The notes beneath the pieces were generated by a model that was not told where the DNA came from, searched no databases, and was given only the letters and a program-made list of their open reading frames with translations. A stretch of 64,000 nt of DNA, taken from positions 310,001 through 374,000 of the forward strand of contig JAKTNV010000061.1 in assembly GCA_022747635.1 (NCBI GenBank), given 5' to 3'. The DNA is from Hetaerina americana (lineage: Eukaryota; Arthropoda; Insecta; Odonata; Calopterygidae). The first letter of the stretch is position 1, and each line of letters begins with the position of its first letter. Shown in pieces: positions 31,501-46,500 of this stretch. The translations under genes and the position numbers were made by a program.

Positions 31501-34500
31501 CACATCTTCTCGGCCCTCCGAGAACACTTAATTTTGTTTTCCACACAAAATTTGATAAAGATTCTTTGATCCATTTTTTGGAAAAGGCAAAACTCGAAGA
31601 CAAGCCATAACACTTCCAAGCAAAACAGCTGTCAACAATTAACTGAACATTCAATATGGCCTAACCTTTTGGCATAAGTGAGAGACATAAGTACCAACAT
31701 AATGCCACACAAAAATTAAAAACCAAGTATACATAACCCACAAAAATTCAAAATTTGCGATACTTTTTGAACAGACCTCGTACAATGACAACAGTGGTGA
31801 ATTCCCAAATGCGACCTCATAGATGCTCCACCCACATCTCAAATACTGTATTTTTTAACTTACTATAAATACTACAATCGTGTTGGTCAACCCTTGATGA
31901 ACCTTGACTTTTCCATCAAAGTTTTGTATTTAAGGGTATGGGTTTCCACACTTGATAAGTAATAATAAAAGTTGCATTAAGTCTAAGCTCCGAATTGTAA
32001 TTTATTAAGATTATTCAAGTTGGTGATTATTATGTTGATGCCTGAGATTTAATTTTCAGTGCATTATAAAAATGTTATTTTGAGTCAGGGGATTTGTAAC
32101 CAAATGGAGGGATGAGACAATCTCCTCGAAAAGCCATTCTACCTGGTCTAGTGTACCCACCTAGACAAAATGTTAGTAAAATTCTGAGATGAATTTTTTC
32201 CACACTTAGCTGTTAAGGTTGTTTGACGGCAAAACAGGGACCATGACACACAAGGTATAAATAGTTTAAGTGTTTTCAAGCCATAATTAATTAAGAAATC
32301 AGCTTGAAAGATATAAATTACTGGATCTATTTCAACCTATAATTTCAACTAATTTTGAAATACATAATTATGCATATGAACAGGGTCTGTCCCAAAAAGA
32401 TAGTAAAATGATTTTTCTTGGCTAGGCGTACATGTATGACTGGAGTGGGATGATTTGTGGCAGGGAAAATGGTGAGAGGTCTTGGGAAAGCAACACAACC
32501 CACGTCAGTAGTCTGCAGGCCATTAGAGTCTGCAGATCACTTAGAGAATGGACCCCTGTTTAAGAGTCACATCACAAATTCATGATGCTACTTTCCATGG
32601 AGAAATGATACTCAATAAAATTTCATGTTAAACTATGGAAAATCAGGTTTGGAGACTATGACCATGGTTAAGGATGTTTAGGGAGATGGAGAAATCTCTA
32701 AGTGATGGTTTTCTGCTGGCACAGGATGTTCTGGGATGGTAACCAGGAGGTTGACCATGAGGAATACCCTGGACATCCATCAACCACACAGTGTGATGAA
32801 AACTAGCAAAAAGTGAGGCAAATGCTTAATTCTGATTGACCCCCAAGTATCAGGATGTTAGCAGCGACCGCAGAACAGAACCACATTGCATTGCATTGCA
32901 TCCTTACTGAAGATTTAACCATGAGGAAGGTCTGCCAAGATGGTCCCCAAGGTGCTGTCAAAAGACTGCTTTGGTGAATATCTTGCCTTGGACCTCTTGG
33001 ACCACGGTGAAAGTGACCCGAATTTTTATAGAATAGGTGATTAGGGGTGACGAGACATGGGCCTCTGAGTAAGAACCAAGTATAACCCCTTTGAGTACCA
33101 TTTTGGACCAATGGATTATGCCAAAGAGGCTGTGACATGGTGCGTAAACGAGATTCCCATCAACACCTTCCAGGAATCATAACAGAAGGGTGGCAGAAGC
33201 ACTGACATTGGTGTATTGATGCACGTGGGTACTGTTTTGAAGAATTTTAGTAATTTATACTTTGAACTGCAATGAAGTTTTCCCCAATATTTATTCTACT
33301 TCTATTTATGGGACAGACCATGCATTCATACATCTTCTTAGAACCAAATGTCCAGAAAATAATAAGAGAATCAATTTATCATTGGGTTATTTCATGACTG
33401 ACCCTGTGGAATGAGTTAATATCCTAAAGTGAGGGCTCAATGTAAATAGCTGCAGGACACCATGAACAAGATCCAATCAGTTGCCTTGCCACGGCATCCA
33501 TTGATTAATCAATGCTCTATTTTAGTGTTATAATGTCAATTATATTAAAATTACCTTGGAAAAATATATGCACAAGAAGTTGTAGATAATGCCATTGTTC
33601 AATGATGTCCTTTCATCGAGTAGAACAGCCTCAACATAATCCACGAAATAGTTGCTGTTTGTTAACATTGATATGTATTTCCGGTCTACGTGCTGTAATA
33701 TAAAAAGATGTAATAAATATTCATTTCATTATAAAATAACAGAAAGCAATTTCCATTTGTGAAGTAATCGAAAAAAGAAATTATTCCACACAGAAGGCAC
33801 ATACATTAATTTCTAATGACAGAATATAGAAAAAAATCCAAGCAGGCAAATATCATTCTTTAGCAAATGAAAAAAAAAACGAAAATGCACGCAAAAAACC
33901 TCGATGTTTGATGGATTACAACCAGAATCGTAACAATTTCCAAAATAAATCTATCGAGAAATACATAGATAGAGCAAATTCCATTAAAATGATTTGGCAC
34001 GAGTGCTCAAAGAGTGTAAAATATAGCATGCCATGTAGTACCTGTGCATGGTAAATGTCAAGCCAGAGCTTTGCGAAGAATGTTAGGTGCAAAGGGACTC
34101 CCTCAAAGCCAAGCATGGCACTCAGTCCCACCAACGTCTCAGTCATGCAATCGTTGTTCACAGCAAGACGACACATCACATCCACAAACTGATGGTACGG
34201 TGTGTACACTTCCAGGAGGGCCTCATCATACTCTTCGTCCAAACCCTGGAGACAGGGAGAAAAACGCACAAATCACTATAAGAGAAATAAAAATGCACCC
34301 AACCCACAATACAATACATTGCCATCTATATTGATGGCAAAAATTCAATCCATTGTGAAGCTTGGGAGTACATCATCTTAAACATATACAAATTAAACAC
34401 AACTGGGTAGAAACCAAAAATCAACACCCTTGACGTGACAAAAGAAAATCAACCATAAACCGACCTTGGCTGATTCAAGTTGAGAGTGTGGCACTGCCAT

Positions 34501-37500
34501 CTGCACCATCGGCCTTCTTGGTCCTGGCATGCTGGGACCAATCGCCAAGGACGTCCTGTGGTGGTTGATGCCACCACGGTGGGGGAAATACGGCCCCACT
34601 GGCACAGGAGGGGTGCGATGGCCATCTTGGAATGCGGCATGGCAATGTGAGAGCAAAGGCCCCAGCACCTGTACCACTTCACCCGGCAGCAGCAGGAGCA
34701 TCTCCTTCAGGAGCTCTGCAAGGAGACGACAAGAGGGATGGAATGAGATGCCAGTGAGGTTTGAATCCTCCACACAATTTCAGATTTCAAGGGTATATCA
34801 GCCATTTTCAGTCTTTGCTTTGTATAGTAGTGGGTAATAGTCACAATGCACTCTCAGTAAGGCATTCCCCGAGGAGAAAATCTTCCAGAAATGAAGTCAA
34901 CATCCAAACTCATGCAAATATTATCATTAGTGTATATTTTGATTACCTTTTTGGTGCATTCGACCACAGGTCAAAAGTAAAATTTGTCCATAGTAGATTA
35001 ATAGGACGTAAATTTCAATGGAAAACTTATGTAAAAAGAACTTTTCCAAATAAAAACATTAAAATTATTTCAAAATATATTTCATTGAGGTGAATAGTAT
35101 TAAAAAATGGTGTCAAAGAGGAATAATCATTAACATGTCAATATCACATTTCAATTACCATGTCACCTCAACACATTTATCTCTGCTCTGAAAATTCTAA
35201 TAGCCATGTTATCAAAATAGTTGGAAAATTATGCACAAATATTCATTAATACTGAGTGACACAAGGGCTGGAATATCAACCAGCGACGAATAGGTAGTTA
35301 AATTTTGACTGATGCTAAGCATATAAATTTATCCACAAAGTAAATGAAAATCCTCATATGATACATGCAGACAGCAGCAGTAGAATAGCAGCTGTACTGG
35401 CCATTAAATTTCACAATGGTTTTAGTTTATTTTGAATATTTAAGCAGAAATACTTGCAGGAAGTTCTTACTTCTTATCATTCTTTATCAATGTAGCATTC
35501 AATCAATTAGCTTTCATACCAATGCCAAATGTGTACTGCTAAGCAAATAGTATTAAGCAATATTTTTTGGACATCTGAAAATGCTGTTGTTGTTTCTTTA
35601 GTCTTTTCAAAAAGTTTATTACATAATATAACCTTTCATTACACCAAAACTACATATTTTCTGAATCTATTTTTTAAATTTACATTATTTCACAAATCAG
35701 GTTGACCACCTAAATGATTACATATAAGAAGTATTTATTATTGTTTCCTGGCAAACAGTTTATGAATCTTACATTAAAATTAAAGACTAACGCATCAATA
35801 GATTTTTTATCCATGAACTAGAGGTCACTAAATATAGTGAAACCTCAAATTGAAGGACACCACCCTTGCATTTACACAATCGTTTCCAAGTCTCCATGGG
35901 TCTCCATATAAAGCAATGCAATCAAATCCTAATATTTACACTTTAGAAATTGAAATTTATGTAATATCACTCCCAGATATAACGGGACTATTTTTATCAT
36001 ATTAATTTCCCAGGTTGCCACATCCATAAGTTCACATCATATGCTGCAGTTCATTAATAATGAGTTTTGGTAATGAACTGATTATTTAAGTTCATGCTAT
36101 TCAATTTTGAAAACAAGCACAGACCTAGTTATCTGCCAGTGTCATAATCTGAACTTATGAAGACAATCTTTTTTTGTTTTTCTACTGAGAGTGGTTCTTT
36201 TCAAATCAACAAAACTAATAATGCAGCAGCTGACAGACTTTGGAATAATAGTATTTCATTTCAACATTGATTGATGTTTATCTACAAATGTTGAAAGAAA
36301 AAATTATAAAAGCATTGAAACTCAAGCAGAAACTAAAAAATTCTACAAGAAATGTACATGAATAAAATTAACTTGATAGGAGCCGGGAAAATCAATCCAG
36401 AAGAAAGTCAATGAAAAAACAATTCAACAGAATAATGACTAATTCATAGGACTCACGTAAAACCCTATTCTTGCCACTCTTGTTCGAGGAATTTTGAAAA
36501 TTGGACATCAGAAAATAATGTTACAAAAAAAGGGAAATGTAGTACGAGACATTTAATTTTTGGAAAAACCTGAGTTGTGAGCAAGTATGAACACACACAA
36601 GTTATAATAAAAAATGGGCAGCAGTGAATTCACTCACCAATACAAAGCATCCTCATTTCTGGAGGGTTGTACGTGTTAAGCAGCGTGGCAAGCTTCCTCA
36701 AAGCATCCGCCCAATCCTTGCAGCTCAGGAGTAAGTTTCGACCATCGTGGCCATCCCTAGATGTCCTAAGGCACCTTGCCATGTCCAGCATTATCGCCAA
36801 CAACTCTTGCAAATCGCCACCAACATGGCAAGCTGTGGCCTCATGGTGCATGACATGAAGGGTGTGAAGGGACTAAAGAGAGAAAAGACGTCATGGTGAG
36901 GGAAGAAACAAAAACAACATTTTGAATTGCAGACAGCTAATGCATTAATGACTGATTCATTTCATTGTAACAATTTCAGAGTGTAAAAATCATTCGCCTT
37001 GACCAGGATTTGAACCCGGATCCCTTGATGTCGGGTCGAGTGCTTTGGCCAGTTAAGCTATCAAGGCGTCCTCTTAAACTGAGATTTTTGGGGGGCTTTT
37101 AAAGGAACAAGATGTTGTGATGAAATACCTTACATACAATGTCACAGGCATTCGTAGCCATGCACAATGCACCACAGTCCATGAGGTTAAAGCCAACTTT
37201 AACCACTTAGGCTGTTTATACCTTAGACAAATTCCAAGAAACTGCAGATGCTGCAACAGTAACTGAGTCATCCACTGTTAACAGGTTCAAATCCTGGTCA
37301 ACGCAAATGATTTTTACTCTGAAATTGTTGCATTAAAAATCATAACAGCGGATGACTCCATTAAAAGATACTGCTGCTGAATCTCCCACAGTTTTTGGAA
37401 CCGATTCATTGCTATGATACTGATGTATACTGCTAGCTCACTTAAAGACTATAACGTTCTCGGTGGAGGGAATTATCCCATTCAGGTAGGAATACAGGTT

Positions 37501-40500
37501 AAAAATTGAAGATTTACATTTTCAATAAAGAAAATAAATCTTTTTTTTTCAGGGTTCATTTCTCGATATTTACCACTTGGCGAAAGTATACGATGGAAAA
37601 AAAGGCTGATTGCCACTATTCTAACCAAAATCCTTTAACTGTTCATAAACATTGACCATATCCCTACATAATAATCCAGAGGTTGAGGATTCCAATTGAA
37701 AGACTTGTATTTTTGACCCTACTGTAATGACACCTAACTGCCATTTATACATGTAATTATACCACATACATATGCAAATATAACCCTATTTACGACAATG
37801 CCTCGAAATAAGCTTATTGTGCCAAAATATGTATTAATTTGGAATCAAAGAAGGCAGCCACTGAAAAACAATTCTCAAAAGCCTATCATTCCCACATATT
37901 TTTGTTTATATTGTGCATGATAAAGATACATATTAACATTTCACATTTATGAGCTTCACATAAATATCTCTAACTGTATATAATTTTAATTTGGGAAAGC
38001 AGAAACTTAAAAACGAAGTCATTTATACTCCCAATGCTAACTAACCCTTATGGGATACAGATGTACATGAATTTATTACATTACATGTTCTGCGAACATA
38101 AAAACATCTTATGGATAGCACTTCAGTTTTTTTTGGATCAGAGACGGTGGCTCCAGGCTGGGTAAAAGCTAATCTTACTTACCTAGTTTCACTTAATCTA
38201 TATTCTGGTTCATCAGTTCACACTTAAAATATATGTAGGTGTTACCTTACATACATATATAGGGATGAAGAGCTCATTCGTAAGTTGCAAACTTTCTTAG
38301 TTAAAAATTAATAAACCCCTATGCTGAACAGCAGAAAATTAGCATCCTACAGCATAGGTAACCCTGGATCATGCCTTTTCATTATATATTTTGGTTCATT
38401 GTTTGGTTAAACATTGCCTTCTCTTAAAATTTGCCATGTAAAAGTTCACGTGCTGGGTAACACCAGCAGTGCAGTGGTGAAGAGAATTTTACCTTGAATT
38501 ATAATGAGAAAATTACATTCTACGGACCCCATTAAGTATCAACATAATGCAATGCAAAATTTTTTTGGGGGAAGATTGAATTATCACAATTGTCATTACT
38601 AGGGATAATTAATTTCCATTCATCCCAGATAATTGAGAGTCTCCCCCACTGTGCCACAAAATTTTATCGATTTCAGGATATATGGTCCACAACTGCCCAA
38701 GGTCAATAAGATCCTTTGAGAATTCAACTTATATTATAAGCAAAGATTTATAGAGACAAAATATTAGACCCCTCCTCTTCATGTCATAGTTATATTCAAA
38801 GTATTACACAACTGAGAAGTAGTACATAAAAACTGTTGTGGACATAGCAGTAGACGAAGATTTACCTGAGGGACAGTGCAGAACTTCATAACTTTGAACC
38901 AAGTATAAATTCAAATATGAAGTTTGGTGAAATCAACAATCAGGAGAATTCATTCATTTCAGTATACTGATGTAGATAAAAACTGACATGAAACAAAAAA
39001 TTAAGGTACTGCTCGAAAACTATTACCAATTGTTGAGCAATTGAGTAAGATGATAAATAAACGTACCTCAAAAAGGATTTGGAATCCATTGTTGTAAATG
39101 ACAAATAGTCTGTCATCATCATTGTCAATTAGAGTCCTCAGTGCCGTAACCAGGGTTGCCCAGCACGAACGTCCATCAAGTATCTGAAAATAATGGAAAT
39201 TTAAATTATTTCATAGGAATACTAAAAATCACAATAGTAACTACTTGTTTCAACTACACAATCAGCCATTACATTATAAATGGTGTTTCTTAGTAATGAA
39301 GTGTAAATTACAATTGCAATTACCATCAATGTTTCCATTAAGAATGTAAAATATTGCCAGCAATACACACAATATAATACATGAAACTTCAAGTAAAAAA
39401 ATTAAGTCTTTCGTTTAAAGTTTGTAGATGACCTTTTTTCATCACTAAATCCAACCAATAAATACTAGGAATAGCTGATCCATTCGATTTTTTAATTAAT
39501 GAATACCCAACGATCAATTCACTAAATCATCACAATAAATCAAGCTACTAAAATTATATCTTTCTGGCTATATTGATATTATATTTTTGAGATATACATA
39601 AACAAAGGTGAAAAACAGGACTTCTAGTAACTATTTGGAGCCTGCTCTCTTCTGATTCTGTGCTTGCATTCAAAATGCTACCATTTAAACATCCAGCAAG
39701 GTCCTCACATTTTTACACCCTTAACAAAATGCATCCTTTCTGCTTGATTTTCAGCGTGTTTCAATTTTATTTAAACAATTTCATCACAATGCAAACAAAT
39801 TTAAAATGAAATAATGTCTAAGCAATAATGAAATTCCACAGCAATAGGTGAGTTTAAGGCAATTTGCAAAAAAAGCCATTTCAGCTAAAAAAATAACTAA
39901 AAACAAGCTTTTTGCAGTTCAAGACAACTTTTGCAGCAGATAATTTATCTCTTCGATGATTGTTTCTAAATAACTTATTGAAAGATGCATTATATTAACT
40001 TTTAAATCATTTTTTCTTCCTTTCCCTATCCAAAAGATACATAGATTGAAGGCCATAGAGAGAACAGTGTATTTTAAGAGTTAAGTTCAGGTATTCCACT
40101 AATACATGTATTTCAGACTGGTAGTCCCATTAATGCCTTTCAATACCATTATTTTATGCCACAAACGCAGTGTTGTCAATACAGAAGAGACTTAAATGGG
40201 ACTAAGAAATCAACTCACCTCAAGATACAGCTGGAGGGTTTGCCTGCGGAAGGTGGCAATTTCTCGTAGTTCCTGCTCTGTGGAGTCTGGTCTCTTCAGT
40301 ACAAACAGTTGCATCAGTTTGAACAATTCCTCGACCGCCTTGGAGATCAAATGGAAAAATTCATTACGCACAATGAAGGATTAACCCAAAGATCAAGACA
40401 CAATGAACTTGATGACAACAGTGGTACTATCTGCACCCAAACTAACACTGGGATTCTGAAAGTACCCTTAAGAATCAAATACAAACTTACAGTGCTGTAT

Positions 40501-43500
40501 TGTGTTGGATAAGGTGTTATGTTCTTGAAAGCCCAGTGGATGTTTTGGTGCGCAGCTAGATGACGACAGAATCCCCTCGACTGCTCACAGACAGTCCTTA
40601 GGAGGCCATAGTAAGCAGGGAGCATGGCACGGTTGAACTGGACCACGTCCTGATCATTGTGGTCAGCACTAGGGAGGAGGGAGTGAGAATTCGAACTCTT
40701 AAACATTTAATTTTTTCATGAATTTGCATGCCATGGAATTCACATATCTTGACAATAAGTTACCAAATTGCCGGGTATGATTAAAAAACTTCAGAAATGT
40801 GTAGCTTAACTGCCAGCAAATAAATATCCTCAATGTATTGGGCATTTAACGATGTCACAAATATTAAAATTTCAAAATATTAGTCACAATGTCAATGATT
40901 TTGCTAATATTTTATTGAAGTGACTGAAAACCTATCTGAATTCGAAATGCCTTTGGCTACAAAATATTGATTTGAGTGGCAAAAATAAAATAGAAAATAG
41001 GCGGGGTCGATAAAATGTCTCATGAATATTACATCATACTCGGATCAACATTTTATCCAAAATCGTTTTCACAGTTAATGAATTACAAATAATTTGGTAG
41101 TACCAAACAATGAACCCATTAAATTTAAAATCTGCATTTATAAATTTTATCAGAGTTCTGATTATTTTTCGTTAAGTTCTGCCAATTAAATATTACTATT
41201 TCTGCACTCCTAAATCAAACATACTTGACATTGCCTATTGCTAAGATATGTTCAATGGGATTCCATTATTCTACATCTACACACTATCCTGCAAGCCACC
41301 GCAATAGATACACAATCGCAATTATGTTACCTCAACACAAATATTAGTTTGATCAAGCACTCGAAAAATTTTAATTACACAAAATACAGTATTTATGTGC
41401 AACAATATTCAATAATGGGATACGTACATCCAAATCATGCTATTGATTGTTTAAAAGATGGATGTATTAAATAAAAAGAATAAAATGCAGGATATCGACA
41501 AATATACACAATACCAATTCTAATTATCTCCTTTGCGATTGCTGCCATATCTATTTTGATCTCTAATAGTACAAGGAAAAATAACAACATTTTAATTCTA
41601 TCCATTCTACAATAAATCTCACTGATTTTACATTGGTGATCTGATCTATCAGGGTAAGTCAGGGCCTGTAATATGTATTCAACATCCTCAGATAAGTGTA
41701 TGAAGCAGCAAATTAATTCAAAAAATGAATTTGGCCACGGAAGTCATTTCTCACGAATATAATTTCTTCTGAAATTCATACGTGAAAATCCACTTCACTT
41801 ACACAACGATGTCTATGCCTTGATTGAAAGTTCTTGAACTATCCAGAGGGAGAAACTATCAACAAATTTAGGAATACCATATGGGTGCACTGCCCCCTGG
41901 GCTGGGCTGTGTGGCATTCCTATATAATATTTAGCCCATTTGCCCTAACAGACAATTATTCTTGTTATTTTCTGAGCAGTGAGCAATCTGTCAATATTCT
42001 TCTTCCACAAGTACCCTTGAAATGAAGCATAAGATCATGTATTATTACTCACAGAATGTAATTGAATGCTATATTCTTGGTCACATGAGGATTTTGTAAA
42101 ATTAGTTGAACATTCTCTGGACAATCGTTGCATACTTGGTTCCAAAACAATAATACAGCTTGCTTATTGTGATGCACTGGAATCGATGGCTCTGCAAGTT
42201 TAGGGTGAAATAGCTGCCACAAATCAAGGAAGTATTGTCCAAACTGAAAACAAAAGCAAAAGAAGTCACAAGAGGAATCTTTTGGCCTCGAGAACAAACA
42301 TATGTGAGAATTATTTGATGGAGCAATCAAAGAGACATTCATACCACACCAAAACAGAATCAAAATTATGATCAACTGCAATTGAGAAACTGTTCCATTA
42401 CTAATTAAACCAATATAACTTAAACATATTTAACTACTTGGCCATATGATAATCCATACTGCCTAAATTATACTGAGATTCAAACATTTATTCTCAAGTA
42501 TAATACTCACCATAAGTTTCTCCACCCTGGAAACAGCACAGTATGACAGTAAAGTGAAGTATGCCGTGAGCTTAGAAGTTCCATGAGTCTGTATGTCTAT
42601 GTACAGGCGGGCTGGTTTAAGCAGTCTTAACAAAACAGAATATACCTAAAAAAACAAAGATTAACCTGCATCATTTACATTTGCATCCTACGCCTACGAA
42701 AACATAAAAAAAACTTGTGAGTGAAGCCATACCCTGTGCAGAATAGGAGTTGCTTCGGCAACTACCGACGGAGGATCACCAGGCCGAGTCAGACAAGCAG
42801 CAGTTCCCCGAAAGGCACGAAAGCCTTGGCGGAAATTCACACTCGGCACCAAAGACACCAGAAGGTACGCAGCAGCTTCAGGAAAAATTAAACAAGTACT
42901 ATTAATTTCATTCAGTGTAAAAAATTTCAGGTTAAGGTATTATGCTCAGGGTGTTGTTTACTATGCACAGAATCAGGAGCTTTTCATACTTGAGGTACCT
43001 CTACATAGAATCAAAGTTGATGACTTTCGCATTGATCGCATCGATTCTCTTACAAAGATAAGTAAAATTTAAAACCTAACCATGACAAATAAGACAAAAT
43101 TAATCCCGTACCACATGCATTGTTACATACACCCTACAAATCCAAATTATTCCTTACAGTGGACTCTTGCTTGCACATTTTATACGGACCCAGAATTCTA
43201 AGCATACTATTCAGTAAAACATCCAAAGCCTGGGTGATCTTTCAAGACAAGTTCCAATCATAATGCCTGTATCGTACAAGAAGTAACAAGGACATACATG
43301 TCACCCACCAAAGGACAAAGATATTATGCCACAACACTTTGGCAATGGGAATAAAGCTGCATAACACCCTTCCAAAATATACATCATCTACAAATCTATG
43401 CATATTTTTAAGAGCTAGGTAAAAATGTTTTTGCAGATGAAGTCTTACCATACCCTTGATGATGAACCCTTGATGAATTACTGTTCATTAATCTTTGATA

Positions 43501-46500
43501 GTATCAAACCAGAAAAGTGCCAACTACCTACATATTCTTATAATCTTTTGTATTTCTTGCCTTGTTTTTCTTTTGTAAAACTACATTTCATTTCCCAGAG
43601 AATCCTATACCTGCATGTACCCATGCATAAGTTCTGCATGGGAAATATCAATAACTGAAGTTCAAAACAGTACTCAATAATTTCCTACAGAAATTTGCAC
43701 TCTTACGTAAAAACCAACTCTAATGTTTTTCCTCAAATAATGTAACGGTCCTCAGCTATATGTTCCACAGCAACATTGTATACAATAAAAGAAGAAACTC
43801 TCCGGTAATAACCCGGTACCATAACCAGTACACCATGGCAGCCCTGATCATAAATGAAATTCGAAGTGCTAAAATCAGACACTATGACAAGTTTTAGTTC
43901 TTCAAAAATTAGTGATTAGTCAACAGTTATCAAATAAACATTAAAATTCAGAGTGCATACATGTAATACTATTCTGTCAGAAGTCTCAGGACACTCAAAG
44001 GGAGGCTAGGGGCCCAAACATTCGTGAGGTGACAAGGGAGAACTGATTTCACAACTGGTTTTCAATGAGTTTTTAAAGTCATATATAATATGAACCAAGG
44101 ACATATGAATGCAGTTTTGTTGGACGTATCTCGTGGAGAATAAATGCCCGGAATGATGCCAGTAATGAATAGAAATTCGATAACTTAAAGGAGAAATGAA
44201 GAAAAATGAACAATGCTCACCATTGGTATATCATTTCACGAGACTAATCCTAAATGCTTGACATATTTACCTTACACTTAATGTAATGTACCAGCTCAAG
44301 TTGAAATACACTTCAAGTGAAAATAATTTCTGGCTATTGGAGAAAAGTTTTTTGAAAAAACTAAGGATTGATCAAATTTAGAGTGTGAAATGCAAAGACC
44401 AATTAAGTTCACATTCATTTTGATCTGTCAATATTAGACAGAGTTTGACTAAGAGGAGTTTCAGTTAAAAAAGACCAACTGTACGAGGGTTGGTATTTAT
44501 ATTTTGAGCCATGACAGCACAAAGTGCTTTAGGTGCCATCTGATGTTTCCATCTGAAAGTTTGACTCTTTTAATGCTAACTTTCTTCAGAACATTTTGTT
44601 GTTTGATCATTACTTATGTTGTTTACAGTAACTCGAAAATTTTGTCACAGCAAAAAAATGGAGTTATATCGTGAACACTTTCGTGCGATGATTTTTTACG
44701 ACTTTCGACGTGGATTATCAAGATAGGAGTACATTGATCAACTTACTTCCACTTTTGGCAATAAAGCCCCCACCCTTTGCCACTGTGAAATGCTAGTATA
44801 TCGAATTCCATCATGGCCTCTCTCCACTCAGCAGGGAAAGTCGTGAAGGTCATCCAAAATCAGTTGTTGTGCCAGAAAACATTGATGCTGTGCAATAACT
44901 AGTGAAGGAAGATCGTCATGTGACTTATCGTGAGATTGAGGCATCCTTGGGGATTATCATTAGTATGACAAGCATTAATAAGGTATTGTATTGTACGAGG
45001 GTCATCCGGAAAGTAGTACCCGTTCGTGAAATAAAGACACAAAAGTAAATATTAACAAACATAAAAAATTTTATTTGAAAGAGGATACTTTAAACTACTT
45101 CTCAACATAATCTCCAAGCAAATTAAGGCATTTGTCATAACGTGTGACAAGTTTCTGTATTCCTGCTGCATAGTCCTTCGCCGCCAGCTCATTGAGATAC
45201 GCGAGGGACCCATCTTGCACAAATTTTTGCATAATGCAGATGGTGTTTAACAATTTCATGAACAATTGTTCGAGAAACATTGGGAAAATGCTCACAGATG
45301 TCATCAATTGTGACGCGCCGATCGTTCCTCACGAATTCGTCAACTGAGCTCACCAGTTGGTCTGTAATGACAGACGGTCTCCCCGAACGCTCATCGTCGT
45401 GTGTGTTCCCCCTCCCCATGTTGAAGTTGCGACACCACCGCCGAACAGACGACTCGTCCATTACATTGTCTCCATACACCTCCTTTAATTGGCGATGAAT
45501 ATCACATGGGCGAACGTTTCTTGCATTGAGGAATTTAATCACTGCCCTCACTTCACAACTGGCGGCGTTCTCAATTTTTTTAAACATTGTAAACAATCAC
45601 AGAAACAACACAGGCAATGCTAGCGTCACGCAACTTGGCTCAGAGAAGGCAGACAAGCCACTGAAGCTATCTGACCTCGTCCAGCGGCTACTCGCGTCGT
45701 CAGCACTTCATGCGGCACGAACGGGTACTACTTTCCGGATGACCCTCGTATATTTAGCGGTGAAAAAAATTTGTTCGCTTTGGATTCCGCATAATTTGAC
45801 AAAAGCTCAAAAAGATACTAGTGTCAATTGGAGCAAAGAAATGCTCAACAAATACAATTGCATGTCATCAAAAGCTGTGTACAACATCTGCACAGGTGAC
45901 AAATCTTGGATCTATGTGTATGAATCTGAAACAAATCAGCAATCTACTGTATGGGTCTTCGAAGACGAGCCAAATCAGACAAAAGTGATTCGTGCATGAA
46001 GCACATCGAAGCAAGTGATTGCCTGTTTCTTGGGAATAATTGGACATGTGGCAACCACACCATTAGAGCAACATAGAACCGTGAATTCTAAATGGTACAC
46101 TAGCATTTGTTTGCCAGAAGTGCTGAGTGAAATATGGAAAATAAGGTAGCAACAAAGGATTGTTCTTCATCATGACAATGCAAGCTCTACCAGATCGGCT
46201 GAAACAACTACCTATTTGACTGGCCAAAACGTCGAACTAATGAATCCTCCATACAGCTCTGATTCAGCACCAAATGACTTCTTTTTATTCCTGTTTATCA
46301 AGAAAAAATTGCTGGGCCAACGTTTTTCGGCGCCTGAAGAAGCCCTTGATGCATTCAAAAACCATGTTCTGGAAGTACCTCAATCAAAGTTGAAAAGCTC
46401 TTATGAAAATTGGTTAGAGAGCATGCAAAAGTGTATTGATTATCATGGAGAATACTTCAAAAACCAATGAAGCCATTTTCCACAATAAATTACTGTCTTT

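Larger units (their letters stand above)
29488..33554 (-). other. Intron holding two decayed mariner elements
   Basis: This 4.1-kb intron contains mariner relics at 30617-31780 and 32384-33320. The rest (29488-30616 and 31783-32383) shows nothing supportable. Confidence 0.7.
36873..39066 (-). other. Intron with tRNA-like SINE copies
   Basis: Contains SINE copies at about 36970-37170 and 37258-37410. The rest of the 2.2-kb intron shows nothing supportable. Confidence 0.65.

Noticed and set aside
36996..37067. Functional tRNA gene
   Set aside because: It folds like a tRNA but has anticodon-stem mismatches, an unusual loop without U33, and repeated flanks found elsewhere; a SINE explains it better.
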